Source of the DNA: Pyrenula massariospora
Lineage: Eukaryota; Ascomycota; Eurotiomycetes; Pyrenulales; Pyrenulaceae
Length of the DNA stretch: 64,000 nt
Direction: 5' to 3'
NCBI GenBank assembly: GCA_021030905.1
Contig: JAGFMI010000006.1
Coordinates: forward strand, 682,001-746,000
Shown: in pieces, positions 47,170 to 58,823 of the stretch
How the letters are laid out: the number at the start of each line of letters is the position of its first letter
Position numbering within the stretch: position 1 is the first letter of the stretch
Translations under genes and position numbers: made by a program
The notes under the pieces: model-generated
Seen by the model: only the letters and a program-made list of their open reading frames with translations
What the model was told of the DNA's origin: nothing
Databases searched by the model: none

Positions 47170-47745
47170 TGTGGAGGCTGATGCGCTGCTCGAAAGGCTA
47201 CTAGCATTTGCAGTAGCACTGGAGCAGAGACAGAGCTTGAATTTTGTAAGGCGGCTGGCAGGATCACCATGTCAAGATGTGAAGCGCGATAACATTGCCA
47301 GATTGAAAGGTATTGTACGGCTGCAACCTCTCATCAACAGTAGAGTTGACATGAATACTGAGGCCTTGTGGCACATTGGTCGTAGAGACCTCTTGGTCAC
47401 TGTTTGTTTAATGGGAGCCTCGAGCTTTTTGGCCGGCGATGGCTCACGCTAGCTTCTCCAGGTAAAGCGCTTCACCTTGCGAGCGGCATCTGATTTAGCA
47501 AGCATTGCAGCAGATTATTACGTAGCGGCCCTCGGTTTATCACTTGCCTGCAGCTCACTTCCATCTACCTAGCCGGAGTGGCACAGATTTTTAACTTCAG
47601 ACTGGTACAACTAATAAGTACCTACCCTTCTCCTTCCCCGTCTCTCTCATTTGAGAATTGCAGCCGTTGCCAGTCTTCCTTATCCGCTTGTGTGACGGTC
47701 CGCCAACTCCCCTTCCCGCGGCCCATCAAAACTCCGCAAGCCAAC
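47170..47745. promoter_or_regulatory. Divergent promoter, RSE1 / DSK2
   Basis: 576 bp between opposing starts of two housekeeping genes. No specific factor site is claimed. Confidence 0.5.
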
Positions 47746-49186
47746 ATGTCTGCTGAAGACAGCAACGAGCCGACAATTACTTTTCACGTGAAGTCATCCG
47801 ATGCAAAATATACGTTGACTCTTCCCCTTTCTATGACGGCTCTGGAACTCAAAGAGAAGCTATCGACACCTGAATACGCCAACATACCGCCCGCTTCCTT
47901 GCGATTAATATATTCCGGCCGAGTGCTTAAAGATGCAGACGCTCTATCGTCATACAATATCAAAGAAGGTAATACTATGCATCTAGTCAAGAGTGCTGCC
48001 AGCAATCAACGTCAAAATCCTGCCTCTTCGCCTTCCGCGCCGACAGGGACACCAGCCTCAACAGCATCACAGCCTCCTCCTGGCGTGCCCAGCAACCTTG
48101 CTACCGGTCCTGGAAACAACCCTTTGGCAGGCTTGACCGGCGCCAGATACGCTGGTTTTGCTCAGCTACCGGGTGCAGGAATGTTTGGTCCAGATGGCGG
48201 AGTATGTAGATCGCCATCGTGAGCTAGCTGAGCAACGCTAATGTCTTCCACAGATGGGTCCCCCACCAAGTCCAGAGGATATGATCCAGATGCTCTCGAA
48301 TCCACAATTTGCTTCCATGATGAATGAAGCACTGCAGAACCCCCAAGTCGTGGATATGATGATACAGCAAAACCCCCAGTTACGAGCCATGGGTCCTCAA
48401 GCGCGTACCTTCCTCCAGTCTGAACATTTTCGGCGCATGATGACAGATCCCGAAGCTCTTCGGTCAATGGCAAACCTTCAACGTATGATGGGAGGTGGTT
48501 TTGGGCCGGGTGGTGGCGCGGGCGATAGCGCTTTTCCTGCGCCCGGTGTCACAAATACAACCCCTTCGGAAAACCGAGGAGCTGAGTCAAACTCGAATAA
48601 TTCCAGTCAGAATCCTGGTACAGCATCTCCACCGCCCGCGAACCGTACTGGTTTCGATGCTGGTGGGATGCAGGCTGGGAATCCCTTTGCCGCGCTTTTC
48701 AACCCTTCTCTTCAACCAAACCAACCTTCTACGAACACGAATGCACCTGGCGAGCAAGCACAGACTCCAAATCAGCAGAACCCTTTCTCATTCCTATTCA
48801 ACCCCTTAATGGCGGGTCAACAAGCCCAACCAAACAACCCATCCGGTGGAAACACTTCAACACCACCGCCTCCGAACCCATTCCTACCACAAAACAATCC
48901 TCTCTACAACAACCCAGAGATGCTCCAGTCTCTCTTGCAAGCACTTGGTGGTGACAGACCTGGTCTAGCCGGAGAAGGCCAGAACGCGTTGCCAGATTTA
49001 ATGGGCCAGCTTTTGGGGGGACAGCAAGCGCCACCAGATAATCGACCACCTGAGGAAAGATATGCAGACCAATTAAGACAACTGAATGAGATGGGTTTCT
49101 TTGATTTCGATCGTAACGTACAAGCACTTCAACGGTCAGGCGGGCACGTCGGAGGCGCAGTAGAATGGCTTCTCAGTCAGCCATGA
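47746..49186 (+). CDS. DSK2: Ubiquilin-type shuttle factor Dsk2
   Basis: Carries polyubiquitylated proteins to the proteasome. Exons 47746-48201 and 48254-49186; 462 residues. An N-terminal ubiquitin-like domain (TITFHVKSSDAKYTLTLPLS, IPPASLRLIYSGRVLKDADA, YNIKEGNTMHLVKS) docks on the proteasome. STI1-type segments follow (MIQMLSNPQFASMMNEAL, QNPQLRAMGPQARTFLQS, FRRMMTDPEALRSMANLQ), then Asn/Pro/Gln-rich linkers with NPFAALFNPS and NPFSFLFNPL repeats. The C-terminal UBA domain is ERYADQLRQLNEMGFFDFDR and GGHVGGAVEWLLSQP, which binds ubiquitin. The frame extends upstream from a non-ATG codon; the ATG at 47746 gives the usual start. Confidence 0.95.
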
Positions 49187-49479
49187 TGAGGTTTGCTTTT
49201 CTTGAACCAGCCGGGGAATGGGCAGTCGGGATGACTTGGGACCTGGAGCCATAGCTGCGGCTGTCATTGTAGCGACCCTATTCATAATAAACTCACAGCT
49301 TCCTTATGGGTAGATATCCAATGATACCACGGAAGTCAATCATCCTTTCAGCCTGATGAACCTTGTTGTGAAAGCAGTTATTTATTTGTCGACATCGCTA
49401 TGCTCGTGCGATCCCCTTTTCTCGATGCTGGAATCTTTCAACATGATATCAGGAGTCCTCGGTCTGGCTAGGAAGATCC

Positions 49480-51718
49480 CTAAAGCAGGTTTCCTCCAGA
49501 ATCTACCCTTGCCATGACACTTCCCATGACATCTCTCCTCACCACTTTTCCTGATCCATTCATAGGCCACGCATTGAGCCCCAGTTCTTCCAACAAGAAA
49601 ATCTTTTCTGGAATGCTCTCTTTGCCAAGTTGCCGCCTCACACGCTCCTTCAAAGTCGTTTCTAGCTCCAATCTCTCCTTCTCCCCTAAAACCTTCCTCT
49701 TGACAAGAGACGGCTCGACAACGGCAACAGGCACGCTTCCCCATAACTTGCTCGGGCCTGCTACCACGAGGACAGTCTTTACAGCCGGATCCGCCGCCAA
49801 GCACATTTCAATCACAGCAGGAGAGAGCTTGAGACCAGCACGAGAGATGACATCCTTGTAGCGACCAAGGATCGTGATTGTTCCATCCGCAGACATGACC
49901 GCTTGGTCACCGGTGAGGAACCAACGGCGGCCTGACGGATCTATGTGGAATGACGAGCTAGAGATCGACGGAGGGTAGTAAGATGAGATGAGAGACGGAC
50001 CGGAAAGATGCAGTTCACCAGACTGGCCGCGTGGTAGTGCCACCGTGGTATTTGGAGCGCATATTCGAGCATAGTGGCCTGGTGTTGGTGTGCCAATGGG
50101 GAGGATAGACGACGATGGGGTAGTGCTGGTGTCAGTAGAGGTTGTAGAGGGCCACACCGCGTATCCCGTGATAGATGCGGCTCCTTCGGTCATACCATGG
50201 CCATTTCTGATCTCTGACGGGTTGAGCTTTGTTTGCGCTTCTAGCACGATGTCTGCTGTAATAAAGTCTCCACCAATGGAAATGTGCACAGATGGAATGT
50301 TTGGGGGTGTGTAGTCCTCGGCGGCAAAAGCGTGTATCTGTGAAGGTACGGCGATGATGTGAGAGCAGTCTTCCACCTTGAGTGCATGCAGCGTACTTGA
50401 GGCCGAGAATGTTGGCGCGGGAAGAACCACTGTCCCTCTCGCGGCAAAAACTTCAGTAGAAACATTCAGGTATATTGCACGAAAAGGCATGCTGTTGGCG
50501 ATGACCTTGCTGCTGGCATCGATTTTGCGGTAGAAGTTCATGGTAGAAATTGCGCTAAGGCTTCGATAGGTGTGAAGACAACCCTATTTCGCACATTACA
50601 GTCAGCCATCTACAAACACGCAGTTTCCTCATATAGATGAACACTATTTGCCCTTCTTCAAAGAACACCGCAAGACTGTCCGATTACGAAAGTAGACAAA
50701 ATAGTTCAAACGCTACAGATGACCATCTGACAGCTCATCGAACCGTAAGGACGCATTTGGAAATATGAACATGCATACTTTAATCACAGATATATGTGGT
50801 AATTGAAGTAATTTGCTTTGAGCCTGCATACTAAGCTGTAGACCTTTAAGCAGCAGTATCCCATTCTTGGTGACGTTCTGCAAGGTAAGTTGTAATATAT
50901 TTTTAACAAATACATGTATACAACGTCGAAGACAGAATGGGAAAATGGGACACCAATTGGAGTTCCGTAACACACCCGATGTAAATTTTGCAGATTCGCA
51001 TTGCATGATATCTTGTATGGAAACCACTTACTTTTGGCGTGCCAGTTGTCCCGCTCGTGAACAAAATAGCAGCTGCATCGTCGTCACGAACTTGTGGTAG
51101 CGCTTTCAAAATAGAGGCCGCTTTAGATGCGTGGGATAACGCGTCAGTCATCTTCGTCCAACCGGAAGGGCCTTCCTTTGAACCTGAGGTGATCATTTTG
51201 ATTCGAGGACCTTCGGATCTTTGATGGCGTAGGGCATGATCAATTTGCTGACAAGCTAAATTCTCTTGAACGACCACAACAGCTGGCTGTAGTAGATCTG
51301 ACAGGTAATGCAGCTCTTCTTCCCTCATCAAAACATCTGGGTCGAGTGGAATAAGAACGGCCCCTAATTTGAATGACACCCATAACATAATCGCCCACTC
51401 AACACAACTGTAGACATACAAAACAATATTTGAACCTGGCGCCACCCCATTGTCAACGAGCATTGACAAGACCGCGTTCGCGGCTGTATCTAGCTGTTTG
51501 TATGACCAATTTAAGTAATTTCGAGATTCCAACGCAGCCTCTGATTGAGAGCCGACAAGACATTGGAGATGGTTGGCATGTTGGTGTAGGGCGATCAATG
51601 CTAGTCCATTATCACTTGTTGTAGGATTATCAGCGGGATTTCCACGACAGATCTGACGTAAATCGCCTTTTGATTCGAAGCTACCGCCGTACGCTTCGGA
51701 AGGTGGCTCTTCGGGCAT
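49480..51718 (-). CDS. AMP-binding adenylate-forming enzyme
   Basis: Stand-alone adenylation (ANL superfamily) protein, predicted to activate a carboxylic acid with ATP. Exons 51718-51032 and 50583-49480; 596 residues. Core motifs: ILFTSGTTGTPKG (split by the intron), NGHGMTEGAASITGYAV, GELHLSGPSLISSYY, RRWFLTGDQ, GRYKDVISRAGLKLSP and the C-terminal NGSGKVVRRD with the catalytic Lys. No carrier, thioesterase or reductase domain follows, so it is closer to acyl-CoA ligases or free-standing A domains than to an NRPS. The start has no visible peroxisomal or mitochondrial signal, and the end (DSGGNLL) is not a PTS1. The 448-nt intron is long for this window and AT-rich by eye. Divergent from a P450. 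Substrate unknown. Confidence 0.88.
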
Positions 51719-53132
51719 TCTTCAGCTTTCTAAATATGCAGAAAAAGCGTCTTTTAAGCGGCGCATTTACTGGCGTTCAGAGTCTTATAATGTACGATAT
51801 ATAGTTCAAAGGCCGGTAAGAATTAGACTGGTTGGATTTGAATGTAGTTCTTTCTGCATCGGAGTATTTGCCTTTCTATTCAAGCAGGCGGGTCTGAGTA
51901 TTTAGGGCCATGACGATGAGCAGGACGATTCCAATGGCGTCAATCGAAAAATATGGAACGACGCGTGACAGCCACAGCTTAGGACCATGAGAAAACCATG
52001 GATATCAAAGTAATTCACTTGGCAGGATCCAGTCTGAAAAATAAAGGAGCTCTCTACATATTTCTCATTATGAGCTGTGAAAACCGTAATGATCAACAAG
52101 GGATCCGCCTATTTCTAAGGAGGCCGACGAAGGTTTGTCTCCATATCGGTTGAGATGGTTACGCAATTGCAGTGCTCCTAGGACGTAGTGATCCTGCAGG
52201 ATCCCGAAACATTTCCATGCCTTGCAGGCAGAGAGTGATCTGCAAAAAGGTGCTGGGTACCTACCTAGAACAGGGGGTTTTTGTAAAAATGAGTTAAGTT
52301 GAGATACTGCCAGAGCCATAGCCCTTTCCGAAAGGAGTTCGCTGATACGTGGCGCACTTGCTAATCCGAAGGCTAGAATTCCTTTACACAACCTCATGCA
52401 ACCTACGGCCATCATAGCGCATATCCCAAAGTTATGCCTCTCATGAATGTTTTGCCCCCATATTTTCACGAATGCGTTTGACGTGTAGTCGCGGATATCA
52501 CGAACGGAGGGCATGCTTTCAACAATCGACTGTAGACGCACATTTGAAACCCTACCCTCAACCATGCCTGGGCGATATCACCCTTGGGATCACGACACAG
52601 TGGCGGTCAGCATACCGACCATATTAATGTCGACGATGGGCGTCTCCGTACATTCACAACGTCATGGGAACTCATGCTCCCTCGGCGAATTGCCTGAGAA
52701 CCTCATCAGGGTTCCCGTTTCATGACTGTCAACAGCGTGACCACGAGCAATCTGGAAGTCACTGCCTATTTAAAAGCGATTTAATTCTTCGATGACGGGA
52801 CGAGCGCTTGTGTTGATGTTGTTGCAGGGATGTATCTGAACTACCATGTGCCCGTACTGAACAGAGACAAGGTCACGCAATTCACTGCTGTGTCATCATA
52901 TAGATGTTTGCCTGGAGCGTCTCAGTCTGTGAAGAACAAACAGGTAGATAGTCGGCCCTCTGCGGCTCTATGCGGCGTGACTTGTCATTGAGTTGAAGGC
53001 TATGATGCTCATGTTGCCTGCGACAGTAATCCCCTCCCCTCCTTGCCTTCAACTACTTCGTGTCCTTATCACTCCTCATTACCTTTTCATTCACATGTCC
53101 TCATAGACGGTCTAATATCTTCGCTATTCATC
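51719..53132. other. Intergenic between divergent A-domain enzyme and P450
   Basis: 1.4 kb with both promoters. A 165-codon minus-strand frame with its own ATG lies at 52068-52565; it shows no family I recognise and is discussed under findings. Confidence 0.45.
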
Positions 53133-54881
53133 ATGGATATCCTTCTTGATCTTATTATAGTATCACTCTTCATTGCAATCCTTCTCTTAAAGCTCATTAC
53201 CTCTCTGCCGCGACAAAAGCTCAAGGCACAAGAGCCGGGGCCTAGCCTGATCCCGCTGATCGGACGAGTTCATGACGTGCCATCTGAATACATGTGGCTT
53301 AAATTTAAGGAATGGGCGGACATCCATGGCCCTTTATATCGCGTCAAGATGCTGTCGGCACACTTTATCGTAGTCTCTGATGAAGCGATCGCCAAGGAGC
53401 TTCTTGTCAAAAGGGCAAAGATTAATTCGGATCGGCCTATGGTACGCTCGCTGTTCGATTCCAAGGCGGAATTTGGATCTATAGATTACTTACCGCTTAT
53501 GGGAAGAAATGGTGAGTCTTATGCATGCGAGCTTACATTCAAGTTCACTTCGATCTAATACAACGCAGAAAATTGGCAGCGACAGAGACGCTGGGCCCAT
53601 GGATCTCTGAGAGAATCGTCCAAGAAAGGCTACGAGGGTATCATGACTTATGAGGTAAAGAGGTGGATGTACCGCCTGCTCATCGAGCCCGACAGCTTCT
53701 TGAACTCACTCGAAGACATGGCATCAAAGATCATGTGTACTCTGACCTGGGGTGACGACATCCTGAGTCAGCGCAACACAGAAACTGCGTACGGACTACT
53801 CAGGCAGATGTCACCGGCTGGGCCGATCACCAATCTTGTTACTCCTCTGTGGCATCTCCCTCTCTTCCTCAACCCGTGGAAACTTGCCGAGCAGAAACGC
53901 TACGCCAAGGAGCAGGCCTTCTGGAAGAGTGAGCTACTCATTGTCAAGAACAGGTTGCGTCAGGGACGGCAGAAACCTTGTTGGGCGACTCAGTACCTCC
54001 TTGGATCGAAAGGTGGCCTCGTCGATGATCAAGAGGCATCATCTGCTCTCGGTATGTTGGCTCTCGTGGGTGTATTCACGGTGGGAGGTCCCCTTCACTT
54101 CTTCTTAATCTCAATGGTTCATCATCAAGAATGGTTAGCTCGATGTCAGAATGAAATCGACGCTTTCTGTGGTGATAAAATGCCATCTCTGGAGGATGTA
54201 CCGAACCTCCCAACACTGCGTGCATGTATTAAAGAAACCATGCGCTGGAGGCCGGTTATTCCAACGGGTAAGACTTCCATGTTAGCTGACCTTACTACGC
54301 AGCTTCGGGATGCTAACACACGAATAGGTGTTGCGCATGAGGCCGAAACGGACCAATACTACGGGGAACTTTTCATCAAGAAAGGTAGCAGGATTCTTCC
54401 ATTGGAACTGTAGGTCCATGTCATGAATAATCTAGTGCTTTGTACGCTAACATTGCCCACACTGTCAAGCGCCTTCTGCCGTAACCCTACGAAATATCCT
54501 GATCCAGAATCATTCCGCCCAGAGCGTTGGCTTGAACCAGGCTGGCCGACATTTCAAGAACCACTTACGCAGCATCCTATGCTGAAAGGCTCTACCGTCT
54601 TTGGCTGGGGCCACCGTACGTGCCTTGGCGTCACTCTTACTGAGGACGAGCTGTTTGTCGCTCTTGGTGCAATTTGCTGGTCCTACAACCTCAAATTCAA
54701 GACGGATGCTTGCGGCCAGAAGATCGATATCCCCACCAGCAAAACCAATTCGTGGCTCATCATCAAGCCTGATCCGTTCGAAATGGTGTTCGAGCCAAGG
54801 AGTGGATGGAAGAAGGAACTCGTGACGCGACAGTGGTTGGCGGCTGAGGAACAACAAAGGGCAAGACTCGCCATGTTTTGA
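53133..54881 (+). CDS. Cytochrome P450 monooxygenase
   Basis: Microsomal fungal P450. Exons 53133-53511, 53569-54267, 54328-54409, 54470-54881; 523 residues. An N-terminal membrane anchor (MDILLDLIIVSLFIAILLLK) precedes a Pro-rich hinge EPGPSLIPLIGRVHDVPSEY. The K-helix ExxR is KETMRWRPVIPTG, the PERF region YPDPESFRPERWLEPGW, and the haem loop FGWGHRTCLG with its Cys. The I-helix reads LVGVFTVGGPLHFFLISMV and lacks the usual acid-Thr pair. The Met at 53133 is the first in-frame ATG; an upstream extension begins at TTG. It resembles secondary-metabolism P450s; substrate unknown. Neighbours are an adenylating enzyme and an amidase. Confidence 0.92.
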
Positions 54882-55963
54882 TAAGCCTGGCAAGGCGATA
54901 TGACACAATCGATGGGCTCGAGACAATCGTCATAATATTGCGACAGGTCCAAGAAACTATCTGCCGTCTAATTGTCGATCAAAAAAACTTAGCCACGTCT
55001 CGAGAACCGGACTTCTACATGACAGGCTTCGGGAACGGTTATTCTGGAGATTAATGATGCAGTATGTGTGATATGGCTCTGCAGAGCATTTATATGTCAC
55101 ATTTAGGCGGACGCGCTAGGTGCGCCAGCAATCTATTTCCTTCTTTTCTATTCTTTTTTCTAACCGAGGGCGGAAGAGATTGCAACGTTGTATACTCTAT
55201 ACTCTATACTATAGCCACTACCTTAATTTTCACATTTCTTGATCTTTGAACAGTCGCAAAGCTTCGGACGCTCGAAGACTCAGCTATTTTCTTAAGATCA
55301 TTAACATTATGCATGTGCCTATACTATTAACACAGCACTAGCTTCACGTTACGTCTGAAAATCTAAGATCGAATCCCGAGTGGCAAGGAGAAGGAGCCGA
55401 GATAAAAAGAGGGAATAAAATGTCAAAAATAGTCGTCCAAGTAGACTTCACTCTCCCGGTCAGATAATAGGAGGAAGAAACAGCACCAGCGCGACACATC
55501 ACGTTCCCCCTAGGTGCTTTTAAAAAGCCCGGTCTCCAGCGCTTGCAATCGGGTACATGAACGAAAAGGGGAATCGTTTTACCACCTGGTCCCAGTGCGC
55601 CTAAATGTGGAGGAAAGCAAGAATTTGACCTACGACCTTTGCCTATCCGTGACCAATGGCGGTTAAGCGAGGATTCGCAAAGGCCATAAGATACCTAACT
55701 TGGTGGTTTAAAAAGGAGAGCGGTAACACTTTATACCATTTCGGCATTCTCTCTTAGTAAATGCTAACAGCTCCTCGGGACACCCCTTTGATGCCACTAT
55801 CTCAGATTCTTGATTCTATAGCATACAAATGACAGTGAGGATGTCTAAATTGTATATGTTGGAATTTACAGGCACAGCCCACGCATCAGGGAGTATGTTG
55901 TGAAACATACACTTAGAAATTTTGATTGAATATCACCGACTGCCCTTTCATATCTCAAGCCCT
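54882..55963. other. Shared 3' region of P450 and amidase
   Basis: 1.08 kb between convergent stops. Contains a short TATACTC repeat (55191-55210). No gene or RNA supported. Confidence 0.45.
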
Positions 55964-58275
55964 TCAGCCCAACGACGTAGCAGCAGCGTTATTTACATCT
56001 GGCCCTTTATTTCCACCCTCACCAGCAGTAGCCAACGCCAGAACGTCAACCCAAGCGCCCTCCCTCTTCGGCCGCCTGACTCCTCCACTCCCATCCAACA
56101 GCCCTACGCTCTCCTTCCCCCAAGCCAGCAGCTCCTCTTCCGAACCCCACTCCCCCATAGCCATCAGTCCTATCGGGACGTCCGCCTCCGCACCCTCCTG
56201 TGGACTCACATACCCCATCGGCACACTGATCGCCGGCGCCCCGGTAAAGTTCGCCATGAACACATACTCCATGCTCTTCAGGCTCCTGTCCCCATCGCTG
56301 ACGCCGTATTTCCCCACAATCACGTCGCTCTCGCGTTCGATCCGAGACCCCGGCATTGGCGTTGTGGGCGTGAGGATAAACATGCCTGGGTACTCCTTCC
56401 ATAGAGTAGCGAGGTGGCTCATGAGGAGGCTGCGAAGCTTCTGGGCGGAGAGAAAGGCCTGAGCGTTGGCGTGCGTGCCGGTGACGGAAAGAAGGAGCTG
56501 GCACGGCGGGGATAAATCGGCAAGACTGAGGGTTTTGTTGGCGTTGAAATAAGTGCGTGCTTCGCTGAGAATGGTGAGTGCGTGCGCCTTTTGGCACTGT
56601 GGTAGGTAGGGGATCTGGATTTCAACGGTCTTGTAGTTTAGCTCTGTCGTATAGTATTTGATGGCTGCGTCGAAGAGGATGCGGACCGAAGGGTCCATGC
56701 GGGACAGCCATTCTTCACAAATACCAAGATATTTGGTCGATGAAGGATCAGAGTGTTGGGTCGCGCTCCTTTGAAGCGAGTTGGGAAATTTGGCGCTCGA
56801 GCGGTGGAAGGAGTCTGGTTGAGCCATTATCCGGTACGCAATGGCGAGATCTTCGATATTAGATGTCAGAGGACCGTTGACACAAACAGATGCGCCAATA
56901 TCTGGTGTTGGTCGGGAGGAGATACGACCATGGCTTGGTTTGATTCCATAAAGACCGCAGAAAGAAGCTGGTATTCGGATGGATCCCCCTCCATCTACGC
57001 CGATGACAATTGGACAGAGGCCGGCAGCAGCGGTATACGCCGAGCCACCCGAAGAGCCCCCAGAGTAATAAGCAGGATTATGCGGATTGCGAGGCGTGCC
57101 ATGTGTCGGACTGCACGAGTAGATCAGACGCGTGGCAATCAATGTTAGTTGAAGTGCCTTACTTGTTGTTCGTGGTGTCTATTGAGTAAGTCAGCTAAGG
57201 CACATTAAGCGGTGATGCAACATTGAAAATAGTGGCAAAGAAATATCCTCAGACAGGGATAACACAGAATCTACAGAGGGAATCACATAGTGTCGATATT
57301 ACATGGCAAACAATCCCGCGGCCATTTGATCTAATTTCAAAAGCACGCAACAAGTCATGAGAAAAGGGAATGATAAACACGACCTTAAAGAAACTTACCT
57401 AGGCCACATTCATGCATGTTCGTCTTCCCGAGTACCTGTGTTCATTGCTTAGCTTCGTGCTTTTATATTTTTCCTCATACAGGACAACGACGGTCCTTTC
57501 CAGAGAGTACACTCCAAGTTACTCACCAAAGCCCCCTCTTCTTCTAGCTTTTCCACGCACCACGCGGTTCCCTTATCCCCCGTGCCACCCGTAACGTCTA
57601 CCTTAGTCCCCCACCATCGACAATAACCATCTACCTGAACTTCATCCTTAACGGCGATAGGTACCCCATCTAAGACGCCTCTCGCCTTTCCTTCCTTGAA
57701 CCGCTGAGTTGCCTCTGCTGCCTTTTCGAGGAGGATCTGCTCTTTCACCTGCAAAAATGCAACTGCATGCTTCCCTCCTTTTTTAACCAGAGGAATAAGC
57801 GCTTCCGCTACAGCTATTGGAGTCGTCCGACCAGATGTGTAGGCGGCGTGAAAGTCACCCACGGTGTAATGGAGTTGGGGATCCTTTCGAGCTGAAGGAG
57901 GAGGAAGGTTTTCGGCAGCAGTGATGGGGCTAGATGAAGAGCCAGGAATCACGGTCGGGTCATAGAGTGGCTCGTAGACTGCGAGCTCGGGAATATCGCA
58001 GAGAGCGTCAAATTTGGCGTTCTTCCACAGAATAGACTGCAGGAATGAGGAGGAGCGGAGGCTAAAGACCGATCAATACGTGATTCTCTGTAGCTTCATC
58101 TGGCAACATCCAATCGTGCTCATACACCGGAAATCACTTACATAGAGGTTGCGATCGCAAGCGGTAGGCCGCGGAGCACTGGGTTCGGCGAGGCGTCGTT
58201 TTGGTACACGATCTTGGGACCTTGCTTTGGCGGCGGGTAGTTCCAAAAGTTCGCCGCAAAGTCTTCGTTGACCAT
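55964..58275 (-). CDS. Amidase-signature hydrolase
   Basis: Ser-cisSer-Lys amidase. Exons 58275-58142, 58061-57527, 57435-57399, 57178-57163, 57110-55964; 622 residues. Start MVNEDFAANFWNYPPPKQGP. The catalytic Lys is in LDGVPIAVKDEVQVDGY; the Gly/Ser signature is NPAYYSGGSSGGSAYTAAAG, and the nucleophile Ser lies in GVDGGGSIRIPASFCGLYG. LGKTNMHECGL falls in the short third exon, and TTNNN in a 16-nt exon, both matching family text. C-terminal blocks are FILTPTTPMPGS and YVFMANFTGAPAISVPMGY. The 622 residues include a leader of about 90 residues before the amidase domain, seen in some fungal members. It could hydrolyse small amides or a pathway product. Convergent with the P450. Confidence 0.9.
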
Positions 58276-58823
58276 TGTAACCAGTGACCTTATAGCAGAA
58301 ATCAGAAGCTCCCTGCAGGCAGTTCTCGGCCTGGCAGATTCTTAACGAAATATTGGACGTCTTTGAGGCTGACCTGCCGGCGGATATCGCTCACACTTCT
58401 CTGAATGAAAATATAGGTAATCTTCCTACGTGAGGATTTTCATATGGTGCCGCAAAGCCTCGGTAGATGATGACAGGCTTCACAAGACATTCTTGACCGC
58501 AGAAATATTCTTACGAGATGACATGATAGCTTCATGTGCAATATAGAACAGCGAGCTTTATATTTAGCTGGTGTCGCCGTTCCGGGGAAATGGAAGACAT
58601 GGATGTCGTGCATCCCCTTCACTGTATCCAGCGCTTGCATTTTGCAGATGCGCTCAATAAAAACAAAGACGCTAATATGTACTAGAGCCAGGCACGCGCC
58701 ATGGACCAATCCCCCATTCGCGACCAGTATGCTACAGCAAGCAGAATTATCCTCCGACGCCTTAGCAATGCAGCAGTGACATTTTTGCGACATAACCAAC
58801 AGAATTTATGAATCGTCCGAGAA
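58276..58823. other. Intergenic between amidase promoter and SEC63 3' end
   Basis: 548 bp. A Cys-rich 119-codon minus-strand frame (58440-58799) begins at TTG and sits in the SEC63 3' region; I regard it as chance. Confidence 0.45.

Noticed and set aside
55355-55385. B-box-like text (GATCGAATCCC) suggesting a tRNA
   Set aside because: No A box or foldable cloverleaf upstream.
58440-58799. Cys-rich 119-codon minus-strand frame
   Set aside because: Starts at TTG and lies within the expected SEC63 3' UTR; no secretion signal or family match.
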